64,000 bases of DNA from positions 62,001 to 126,000 of the forward strand of contig CAWIGC010000035.1 of assembly GCA_963835555.1 (NCBI GenBank), in the 5' to 3' direction. The notes below the pieces were generated by a model. That model was not told the origin of the DNA. It did no database searches and saw nothing but the letters and a program-made list of their open reading frames with translations. Below are positions 1 to 6,869 of the stretch, one piece after another (position 1 is the stretch's first letter; each line of letters begins with the position of its first letter). The DNA comes from Sulfopaludibacter sp963835555. GTDB lineage: Bacteria > Acidobacteriota > Terriglobia > Bryobacterales > Bryobacteraceae. The translations under genes were made by a program, and so were the position numbers.

Positions 1-252
1 CAGGGTTCCAAAGCACTCGACGACCTTACCGGCGGGACCGCAGATCGATTGGACGCTACGGCGTCATATGTCGAAGATCACGACCTGAGTGATGTGGTCA
101 CTGGCTTGCGGAGGTTTGCCCGACGGCACCTGACAGGCTCTCTGGTGACTGCGGCAGCGGCCGGTCTATTTGCCGGAGTCGCGTTATGCCGGGCGACACA
201 CTCTAGCGGAACAGCACCGAAGGACACGTGTGTTGGTTCAGCGCCACGATGA
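1..252 (+). CDS. C-terminal part of a DUF883/YtxH-like membrane-anchored protein (5' truncated by window edge)
   Basis: The frame is open from the first base of the window and stops at 252, so this is the C-terminal 83 residues of a longer protein. What is visible is a polar, Asp-rich stretch followed by a basic segment and one hydrophobic helix (residues about 47-66, Ala/Gly/Leu-rich), then a short Cys-containing tail. This layout (amphipathic region, arginines, single C-terminal helix) resembles the YqjD/ElaB/DUF883 and YtxH-like stress-associated membrane proteins. That assignment is by architecture only. A TTG at 49 is in frame, but nothing suggests it is the true start. Confidence 0.45.
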   Translation, partial: QGSKALDDLTGGTADRLDATASYVEDHDLSDVVTGLRRFARRHLTGSLVTAAAAGLFAGVALCRATHSSGTAPKDTCVGSAPR

Positions 253-432
253 GCTGAATCTTACCGAAGCGGGGTTCCACCCTCCGGGCAGGGACTTTCA
301 AGGCATGAGGATCGATCGGTCCGATATGTTTCTTTTGTTTCTGGGCGGCAAAGAGCTTCACGCCGCCCATGATCGATCATTGTCCGCGATGAGTCTGCGA
401 GGCTATCCGCCACCATCTTAGATCAGGCTGCT
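253..432. other. Intergenic region between the truncated + gene and the radical SAM selenoprotein
   Basis: I see no convincing gene here. It contains a perfect 12-base palindrome (ATGATCGATCAT, about 369-380) but no clear terminator T-run. The open frames across it lack ribosome binding sites and do not resemble known proteins. Confidence 0.4.
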
Positions 433-1815
433 TTATACAAGAGCTAACTGCTCTTCGGTGGGCTCGGCTCAACAATACCAGGGCTCCGTCAGATAGGGCA
501 CGGTTGCGCGCGACGCCATCGGCACTTCGATGGGCCACTCCCCAGCCTTCGCCAGGTCCCAGATCTTCCGGAAGATGTCGAGCCTTGGGGTCCGCCTTCG
601 CTCTTCTCGCTTGATCGTTTCCTGAATCGCCGCGCACAGCGCATCCACATCGCCATCGCGATTCCGCCAGGGATAACACAGGCCCTTCCAATCGAACGGC
701 TGGACCATCGCCCGCACCTCGGGCAGTTTCATCAGCAGTGAGCCTTCCGGGATCAACAGCCGGATGGCCAGTTGAATGGGCGCGACCTGGTCTGCCAGTC
801 CGAGCGTCACCAGGGCGTGCAGAAAGCCGGCGAAACTCTGGCGCGTGGTCCACGGGGTAAACGGAATGAAGGTCGGCGCCATGGCCAAGCCAGCGGAGCG
901 CATCAACCGCAGGGCCTCTTCAAAATCCGCGCGGGTGTGGCCCTTGTCCAACTTCTCCAGCACCCGGTCGTCCAGGGATTCCACGGCGCTGGTGACGAAC
1001 AGGCATCCCGTCGCCTGCAACTCCGGCACCAGCGCACGATGTTTCAGCAGGTGCTCGATTTTGATTGTGACGTCGAACGTCAGGTGCGGCCACTCCCGGT
1101 GGAGCGCCTCCACAATCGGCATGGCGTGGCCCGGACCGTTCAAAAAATCCGGATCGCCGAAGGTGATGTGCTCCGCGCCGGCGGCCACCTGCCGGCGAAT
1201 ATCCTCCAGCACCACATCCTGCTGCACAATGCGAAAGGTGCCCTGGTACACCGGCACCACCGGGCAATGGCGGCACAAGTGGCGGCATCCGCGGCTGGCC
1301 TCGGTGTATCCTACGCGCCGCGTGCCTTCGCCGGTCACCAGCCGCGCATACGCGCCCAGCGCCGGCAGTCCCGTCCGGTCCGGCACCTGGAACTGCTGCC
1401 GGGCCAGCGATACCTGGGTGGTCTTGACGAACTCCTCGCCGGCGCTCAAACGCCGCGCCAGTTCCACCAGCCCCGGTTCGAATTCGCCGCCTATCAGCGT
1501 TTTGACGCCCGCCGACCGCAAAATCTTCTCGTTGAGGGGGGCGTACAGTCCATATCCGCACAAATGCGCGGAGGGGTTCAATTCCCGCACGCGATCGACG
1601 AGCCGCAGAAAAAGGCGGGTCGCAGTGTGCATCGGCAGGAAAAAGGCAATCAGGCCTGCGTCTGCCGCCGCGGCAGCCGGCAAGGGACTGCACGAAAGGT
1701 CCGCAACCGTTACCTGGTGCCCTTCGGCGCGCAACCACGCGGCCGGGGAAGCCAGTCCAAACGGCTGCCGCCCCAGTTCGTACGTTGAAACCAAAAGGAC
1801 TCGCACTTCATCCAT
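433..1815 (-). CDS. CUAEP-tail B12-binding radical SAM protein, predicted selenoprotein (UGA-Sec at codon 449)
   Basis: Residues 1-130 look like a cobalamin-binding Rossmann domain. The radical SAM cluster motif CxxxCxxC is at Cys177, Cys181 and Cys184. A conventional reading stops at a UGA (469-471) directly after Cys448. Reading that UGA as selenocysteine gives Cys-Sec-Ala-Glu-Pro and then ten residues (TEEQLALV at the end) to a UAA at 433-435, for 460 aa in all. Cys-Sec/Cys-Ala-Glu-Pro tails define a recognised radical SAM family, the CUAEP/CCAEP-tail (seleno)proteins, whose substrate is unknown to me. A SECIS-like hairpin follows the UGA. I chose ATG 1815; a start further upstream would add 23 residues that do not look like part of the domain. 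The gene is divergent from nadA. A standard gene caller would clip it at 469. Confidence 0.85.
439..455 (-). promoter_or_regulatory. Candidate bacterial SECIS hairpin downstream of the in-frame UGA
   Basis: On the minus strand a six-base-pair stem (AAGAGC pairing with GCUCUU) closes a five-base loop AGUUA. The loop G is 20 nt after the UGA, close to the 18 nt before the loop GG in E. coli fdhF. Known bacterial SECIS elements need a stem-loop with a G near the start of the loop at about this distance. I see no bulged U, so the match is partial. Confidence 0.6.
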
Positions 1816-1871
1816 TATGACGTTAGTAACGCCTTTGATAAAATAAAGCCAGACCAAGACGTCTCCCTCAC
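1816..1871. promoter_or_regulatory. Divergent intergenic region, radical SAM selenoprotein / nadA
   Basis: Only 56 bases separate the two divergent start codons, so promoters for both genes must lie here or extend into the genes. The strand-symmetric AT-rich stretch around 1830-1845 (GATAAAATAAAG) is the likeliest -10 material. I cannot assign boxes with confidence. Confidence 0.35.
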
Positions 1872-2798
1872 ATGCTTTCCGCACTCACTGTCGCTGACGA
1901 AATACTCGACCTGAAGAAGCAGCGCAAAGCCATCCTGCTGGCGCACCACTACCAGGAGCCCGAAATCCAGGAGTTGGCCGACGTGGTGGGAGACAGCCTG
2001 GAACTGGCTCGCAAGGCGCGCGAATTCGAGGGGGACGTGATCGCCTTTTGCGGCGTGTGGTTTATGGCCGAAACGGCCAAAGTGCTGAATCCCAACCGCA
2101 TTGTGGTGGTGCCGGATCGCGAGGCCAGTTGCAGCCTGGTGGACGCCTGCCCCGTCGAGCCGGTGCGCGAATTCCGGCGGCGCAACCCGGACCACGTGGT
2201 GGTCAGCTACATCAATACCTCCATCGAAGTGAAGGCCGAAAGCGACATCCTCTGCACCTCGCGCAACGCCGTCAAGATCGTCAACTCCATACCGGCGGAC
2301 AAGCCCATCCTCTTCCTCCCGGATCGCAACCTGGGCAATTACGTAAAGCGCCAGACCGGCCGCGAAAATATGCAGATCTGGCAGGGCACTTGCATCGTTC
2401 ATGCCACGTTTCCCGCGCGTCGTGTGGTGGAGGCGAAAATCGAACATCCCGGCGCCAAGGTGGTGGCCCACCCGGAATGCCCGGAATCGGTGCTGCAACT
2501 GGCGGATTTCGTAGGCTCCACCAGCGCCCTCATCGAGTGGTGCGCGGCGTCCGATGCGCGCGAATTCATCGTGATGACTGAAAGCGGCATCCAATATTCG
2601 CTCTCTAAACTGCCTGGCAAGCAGTTCTACTTCGTGGCCAACGAGAACTGCAATTGCAGCGAATGCCCGTACATGAAGCTCAACACGCTGGACAAGCTGC
2701 GCGATTGCCTGGCCAATCTGGAACCGCGCGTGGAACTTTCGGCCGACATCATGCAGCGCGCCCTCGCGCCCCTCGAGCGCATGCTCGCCGTGAAATAA
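1872..2798 (+). CDS. nadA: Quinolinate synthase A
   Basis: NadA condenses iminoaspartate with dihydroxyacetone phosphate to quinolinate, a step of de novo NAD synthesis in the cytoplasm. The 308-residue length is normal. The N-terminal LAHHYQ motif and the GTCIVHATF and CSECPYMK segments are typical. Cys87, Cys174 and Cys265 sit where the three ligands of the [4Fe-4S] cluster are expected. It ends directly against moaA: the TAA is followed at once by the moaA ATG. nadC, the next pathway enzyme, is at 6045-6869 on the other strand. No nadB is seen in the window. I cannot see a strong ribosome binding site before ATG 1872. Confidence 0.96.
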   Translation: MLSALTVADEILDLKKQRKAILLAHHYQEPEIQELADVVGDSLELARKAREFEGDVIAFCGVWFMAETAKVLNPNRIVVVPDREASCSLVDACPVEPVREFRRRNPDHVVVSYINTSIEVKAESDILCTSRNAVKIVNSIPADKPILFLPDRNLGNYVKRQTGRENMQIWQGTCIVHATFPARRVVEAKIEHPGAKVVAHPECPESVLQLADFVGSTSALIEWCAASDAREFIVMTESGIQYSLSKLPGKQFYFVANENCNCSECPYMKLNTLDKLRDCLANLEPRVELSADIMQRALAPLERMLAVK

Positions 2799-3800
2799 AT
2801 GAGTAACCCCGCTCCGCTTCGCGACAGCTTCGGGCGGGTCCATGACAACCTGCGCATCAGCGTCACCGACCGGTGCAATATCCGCTGCTTCTACTGCATG
2901 CCCGAAACGGACGTGCACTTCGTAGAGCGCCGCGAGATTCTGGATTTCGAAGAGATCGAACGCTTCGCGCGCATTGCCGCAGGTATGGGCATCGCCAAAA
3001 TTCGCGTCACCGGGGGCGAACCGCTGGTACGTCGCGATCTGCCCGTGCTGATCCGCCGCCTGGCTGCGATTCCGGGAATCCAGGACCTGGCCCTGACCAC
3101 CAATGGAGTGCTGCTGGCCGATCAGGCGGAGGCCCTCTACGAAGCCGGTCTGCGGCGCTTAAACGTACATATCGATACGCTAGACCGAGAGCGGTTTTTC
3201 CGCATCACCCGGCGCGACGAACTGCCCAAGGTGCTCGCCGGGCTGGAGGCCGCCCGCCGTACCGGTTTCACGCGCATCAAGCTCAATGCCGTTGCTGTGA
3301 AGAACGTAGTGGAAAGCGATATCGTTCCGCTGGCTCTCTACGCCCGCGAAAACGGCTTCGAGGTGCGCTACATCGAGTTCATGCCGCTGGATGCGCAGAA
3401 CCTCTGGGACCGCAGCCGCGTGTTGCTGGCGGACGACATCATTGCCGCTTTGTCGCGCGAAATCTCGCCGCTCATCCCGGTGCCCGACCCCGACCCGCGC
3501 GCGCCTGCCACCGAATACACCTATGCCGATGGCGGCGGCTCGGTGGGATTCATTGCGTCGGTCAGCCGTCCCTTCTGCCTCAACTGCAATCGCCTCCGCA
3601 TCACCGCCGATGGGAAACTGCGCTACTGCCTCTTCGCCATTGAGGAAGACGATGTGAAAGGGCTGATGCGCGGCGGAGCTTCCGACGAAGACATTGCCGC
3701 CCTGGTTCGCCGCAACGTGGCCGGCAAGTGGGTAGGCCACGAAATCAACTCCGGCAAGTTCGTCGCGCCGCCGCGCCCCATGTACTCCATCGGCGGGTAA
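2799..3800 (+). CDS. moaA: GTP 3',8-cyclase
   Basis: MoaA is a radical SAM enzyme that starts molybdenum cofactor synthesis by rearranging GTP to 3',8-cyclo-GTP. The N-terminal cluster motif CNIRCFYC gives Cys26, Cys30 and Cys33. The C-terminal cluster ligands are Cys260, Cys263 and Cys277. The protein ends in Gly-Gly, the conserved tail needed for activity in this family. Length (333 aa) is normal. The start codon follows the nadA stop with no gap, so the two are co-transcribed and probably translationally coupled. Both use oxygen-sensitive Fe-S clusters. No other moa gene is in the window. Confidence 0.96.
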   Translation: MSNPAPLRDSFGRVHDNLRISVTDRCNIRCFYCMPETDVHFVERREILDFEEIERFARIAAGMGIAKIRVTGGEPLVRRDLPVLIRRLAAIPGIQDLALTTNGVLLADQAEALYEAGLRRLNVHIDTLDRERFFRITRRDELPKVLAGLEAARRTGFTRIKLNAVAVKNVVESDIVPLALYARENGFEVRYIEFMPLDAQNLWDRSRVLLADDIIAALSREISPLIPVPDPDPRAPATEYTYADGGGSVGFIASVSRPFCLNCNRLRITADGKLRYCLFAIEEDDVKGLMRGGASDEDIAALVRRNVAGKWVGHEINSGKFVAPPRPMYSIGG

Positions 3801-3808
3801 GCGTAGGG

Positions 3809-4486
3809 CTACCGCATATAGAACAGGCTCAATCGCGGCAGGCCGGATTTCTCGAGCAGGTGTCGCTCCAGGTATTGCTTTTCGAGCATGGAGAGCTGGT
3901 CGGCGGTCATCTTGCCGCGATAGGGACGCAACTGCCGGTCCAGCGTCTGCCGCGCGTCAAGCATCTCTTCTTCGGTTTGCCGCGACCGCGCCAGTGCAAG
4001 CATGCGCTCTTCCAGTACCGTCAAACGCTGCTCCAGCGCTTCCAGATCGTGGTAATGTTCTTCCGCCCCGGAGGCCAGTTTGTGCAACGACGCCGTGGTG
4101 GACTCGTACTCCGCGGGAAGCGCCGCCGCATTGCTCGTCAGGTAAGCCCGCAATTCCTCCAGCCCGAAGGGCGGGGCCGCCTCCTTGCGCACTTTCGGTT
4201 GCGCCGTTCCGGCCATTACCTGCGCTTCGGTGAGCACGGCCTGGGCACAGAAAGCCAGCGAGTTCACCATCTGCGTTTTCACCTTGCGGCCGCGCCATTT
4301 TTCGAAGGCCGCGTCAATGCCGCGCAACACCGCTTCCAGAGGCACACCGGAGTTCTTCCAGCTTTCCAGCAGCGCCCAATCCAGCGGCGAGAGCAGAAAC
4401 AGGCTGGTGCCGCGCGCCCGCTGGAAGTGCTCTTCGGTTTCGGTGAAATAGTTGAAGTAGTTTAGTGCCTGTGGTTCCGTTCCCAT
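3809..4486 (-). CDS. Conserved hypothetical protein, last gene of the heme/NAD/CoA operon
   Basis: I do not recognise a named family. It is a soluble, mostly helical 225-residue protein with no signal peptide or membrane helix. The N-terminal half (YFTETEEHFQ, then a WALLESWKNSGVPLEAVLRG segment) looks like a compact helical domain. Residues about 125-225 are rich in Glu, Leu and Arg and likely form a coiled coil. It overlaps the end of coaX by 25 bases, so it is very probably translated with it. The location suggests a housekeeping rather than accessory role, but the sequence does not say which. Confidence 0.75.
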   Translation of the reverse strand: MGTEPQALNYFNYFTETEEHFQRARGTSLFLLSPLDWALLESWKNSGVPLEAVLRGIDAAFEKWRGRKVKTQMVNSLAFCAQAVLTEAQVMAGTAQPKVRKEAAPPFGLEELRAYLTSNAAALPAEYESTTASLHKLASGAEEHYHDLEALEQRLTVLEERMLALARSRQTEEEMLDARQTLDRQLRPYRGKMTADQLSMLEKQYLERHLLEKSGLPRLSLFYMR

Positions 4487-5232
4487 ATCATTTGCAGGCC
4501 TTCGAGCGTGAGATGCTCGTCCACCGTTTTAAGGAAGCGCGAGCCCGCTACAATCATGTGCGCCTGCCCGCCGGTGGCCACCAGGGCGGTGTCCGGACCC
4601 AGGGCGTTCACCATGTGCTCCAGGATTCCATCGATCATTCCGATGGCCCCAAAATACAGTCCCGAGCGGATGCTGGCCACCGTGTTGGTGCCGATTACGT
4701 TCTTGGGCGGGCGGAAATCCACCAGCGGCAGGCGCGCCGTTTTGCTGAACAAGGCATCCACGGCGATCCCGATTCCCACCGCGATCGCGCCTCCCAGGTA
4801 TTCGCCGTTTTTCGAGATCACGTCGAAGTTGATGGTGGTCCCCATGTCCACCACCACGCAGGGGCCGCCATACTTGGCGAAGCCGGCGACGCCGTTCACC
4901 AGCCGGTCCGCGCCCACTTCGTAAGGATTATCGTACTTGTTGACGATGCCCAGGTCGGTGCGCGGCCCCACGAACATGGCGGACATGTGGAAGTAACGCT
5001 CCGCCATGGCGGCCAGAGTGGAATCGATGGGCGGCACTACGCTCGAAACGATCATGCCCTCGACTTGCGCGATATCCAGATTGGCCGGGCCGAACAGGTT
5101 GTGCAGCAGGATGCCCCATTCGTCGGCGGTCTGTTCGTGCACCGTGCGCAGCCGCCACTGCGAGATCAGCTTCTTGCCTTCGAATGCGCCGATGGTAATG
5201 TTACTGTTGCCTGCATCAAGAGCGAGCAGCAC
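4462..5232 (-). CDS. coaX: Type III pantothenate kinase
   Basis: CoaX phosphorylates pantothenate in the first committed step of coenzyme A synthesis. It is the ASKHA-fold kinase that replaces CoaA in many bacteria. The phosphate-binding loop DAGNSN is at residues 6-11. The DMGTTINFD segment and the conserved GADRL motif are also present. Length (256 aa) is normal. The start overlaps the end of birA by 17 bases, a pairing of birA with coaX that is common in bacteria. Confidence 0.95.
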   Translation of the reverse strand: MLLALDAGNSNITIGAFEGKKLISQWRLRTVHEQTADEWGILLHNLFGPANLDIAQVEGMIVSSVVPPIDSTLAAMAERYFHMSAMFVGPRTDLGIVNKYDNPYEVGADRLVNGVAGFAKYGGPCVVVDMGTTINFDVISKNGEYLGGAIAVGIGIAVDALFSKTARLPLVDFRPPKNVIGTNTVASIRSGLYFGAIGMIDGILEHMVNALGPDTALVATGGQAHMIVAGSRFLKTVDEHLTLEGLQMIWERNHRH

Positions 5233-5935
5233 GTACGCCTCCTGCCAGAATCAGAGTATTGGTTCCGTCGTCTTTTCGCACGATCAGGAATCCGTCGGCA
5301 TCGAGTCCCGCGGTGGTGCCTTCGATGACGCCATCGGGCAGGGTCACGGTGACCCGCCGCCCGGCGGCATAACTGGAACTTTGTGTGAACAGCCGGAGAA
5401 TGGTTTCCTTGTCTTCCGGCGCCACGCGCTCAATGGCGTGCAGCAGTTCGATCACGAGTCCGGTAAGGGGAAAGTCACGCCCGCCCGCGGCGAGGCGCAG
5501 CGAGGTGGCCTCCCCGGCGAGTTCGGCGGAAAACTCGCGGTGGTTCACGTTGATGCCGATTCCGGCGACGGCGCGTCCGTCCACAAGCTGCACCAGGATG
5601 CCGGCGACCTTTCGCGGGCCGATCATGAGGTCGTTGGGCCAGCGCAAATCGCAGGCCACGCCGGTGGTTTGCGCGACGGCCTCAACGGTCGCCAGCCCCA
5701 GCGCCAGCGTGAGCACCGGAGAAGGCGGAAGGACCAGCGAAACATACAGGCCATTCCCCGCTTCAGAGTGCCACGAGTGGCCGTGCCGGCCCTGCCCCGC
5801 GGTCTGCTCCCCGGCAATCACCACCGAGCCAGGCTCCAGGCCCGCAGCCGCGGTCATCGTGGAATCGATCGTCTCGTAGTAGACGATGCGCCTCTCGGGA
5901 AAGGCATCGCGGACGCGGGGGATGTCGTAGATCAT
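5216..5935 (-). CDS. birA: Biotin--[acetyl-CoA-carboxylase] ligase, catalytic domain only
   Basis: This ligase makes biotinyl-AMP and attaches biotin to the carrier domain of acetyl-CoA carboxylase. The biotin-binding segment (ETIDSTMTAA, then GQGRHGHSW) and the GIGINVNHR motif are visible. At 239 residues it lacks the N-terminal winged helix of repressor-type BirA, so it should be a ligase without DNA binding. I chose ATG 5935 (MIYDIPRV) because the 26 codons upstream run into an intergenic repeat (5965-6042) and look non-coding. Confidence 0.92.
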   Translation of the reverse strand: MIYDIPRVRDAFPERRIVYYETIDSTMTAAAGLEPGSVVIAGEQTAGQGRHGHSWHSEAGNGLYVSLVLPPSPVLTLALGLATVEAVAQTTGVACDLRWPNDLMIGPRKVAGILVQLVDGRAVAGIGINVNHREFSAELAGEATSLRLAAGGRDFPLTGLVIELLHAIERVAPEDKETILRLFTQSSSYAAGRRVTVTLPDGVIEGTTAGLDADGFLIVRKDDGTNTLILAGGVRAARS

Positions 5936-5964
5936 ACGGGCCCCGGTTCCGCGAAAAGCATTTT

Positions 5965-6042
5965 GGCCGCAGATGAACGCCGATGAACGCCGATAAGAAA
6001 GACCTTGTTCCATCCGTGTCCATCTGCGTTCATCCGCGGTCC
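5965..6042. repeat. Intergenic imperfect palindromic repeat (GATGAACGC-type)
   Basis: Between birA and nadC the left arm holds three phased GATGAACGCC/GATAAG units. The right arm (6011-6042), read on the other strand, gives the same GGATGAACGCAGATGG pattern. The arms can pair around a short centre. Repeats of this kind are scattered between genes in many acidobacterial, planctomycete and verrucomicrobial genomes, where they behave like small mobile palindromic elements. Only one copy is in the window. Confidence 0.7.
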
Positions 6043-6044
6043 CA

Positions 6045-6869
6045 TCATTCTTCCAGCCCCATCAGTTCCAACCGGAAACTGAGATCCACCGCGCGGGCGG
6101 AGTGCGTCACCGCCCCGGCGGAGACGAAATCGGCGCCCGCCTCGGCATACGCCCGGACCGTCTCTAGCGTGATCCCCCCGGACAATTCCACCGTGGCGCG
6201 CCCGCCGATTTCCCGGACCCACTCCGCAGCCTCCAACGGCGTCAGATTGTCCAGCAGCAGATGCTCGGCGCCGCAGCGCAGCGCTTCGTTTAGTTCTTCG
6301 CGCGTACGTACTTCGATTTCGATTGGCAAGCCCGCGCCTTGCGCCGCCGACATAGCCTTTTGCACGCCGCCGGCCGCCGCAATGTGATTGTTCTTGATCA
6401 GCATGGCGTCGAACAGTCCCATGCGATGATTGGTGACGCCTCCGGCCGCCGCGGCGCGCTTTTCCAGGAGGCGCAGTCCCGGCGTAGTCTTGCGCGTATC
6501 CAGCACCCGGCAGCGGGTCCCGGCGACCGCGTCGGAATATCGCCGAGCGAGCGTGGCAACCCCGCTCAGACGCTGCAGGAAGTTCAACGCCACGCGTTCG
6601 CACTCCAGCAACGTGCGCGCCCGGCCGCGGACGGTGGCCACCACTTCGCCATCGCCACAGATATCGCCATCGCGTTTCAGCACGGCCAGTTCATCCACAC
6701 CGCCGCGCAGATCGTAAATCTCGGAGAGCAGTTCCAGGCCGGCGATCACCAAAGGCTCGCGGGCCAGAAAGCGCCCGCGCGCCATGCGCGATTCGGGAAC
6801 GCAAGCCCGGCTGGTAACGTCGCCGGCGCCGATGTCTTCTGCCAGGGCCAGACGCACCACTTCGTTCAT
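6045..6869 (-). CDS. nadC: Nicotinate-nucleotide pyrophosphorylase (carboxylating), quinolinate phosphoribosyltransferase
   Basis: NadC converts quinolinate and PRPP to nicotinate mononucleotide, directly after NadA in NAD synthesis. The VLDTRKTTPGLR segment, the HRMGLFDAMLIKNNH segment and the ELSGGI phosphate-binding motif are diagnostic. Length (274 aa) is normal. The stop lies three bases after the birA-side repeat. The start overlaps the valS stop by four bases, so it is translated from the valS message. Confidence 0.96.
   Translation of the reverse strand: MNEVVRLALAEDIGAGDVTSRACVPESRMARGRFLAREPLVIAGLELLSEIYDLRGGVDELAVLKRDGDICGDGEVVATVRGRARTLLECERVALNFLQRLSGVATLARRYSDAVAGTRCRVLDTRKTTPGLRLLEKRAAAAGGVTNHRMGLFDAMLIKNNHIAAAGGVQKAMSAAQGAGLPIEIEVRTREELNEALRCGAEHLLLDNLTPLEAAEWVREIGGRATVELSGGITLETVRAYAEAGADFVSAGAVTHSARAVDLSFRLELMGLEE

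Noticed and set aside
170..421. An 83-codon plus-strand frame between the partial gene and the radical SAM gene
   Set aside because: No ribosome binding site, no recognisable protein pattern, and it overlaps the palindrome-containing intergenic region.
772..1846. Two plus-strand frames of about 340-356 codons opposite the radical SAM gene
   Set aside because: The minus-strand protein has the CxxxCxxC motif and a cobalamin domain; the plus frames have Arg/Ser-rich composition typical of shadows.
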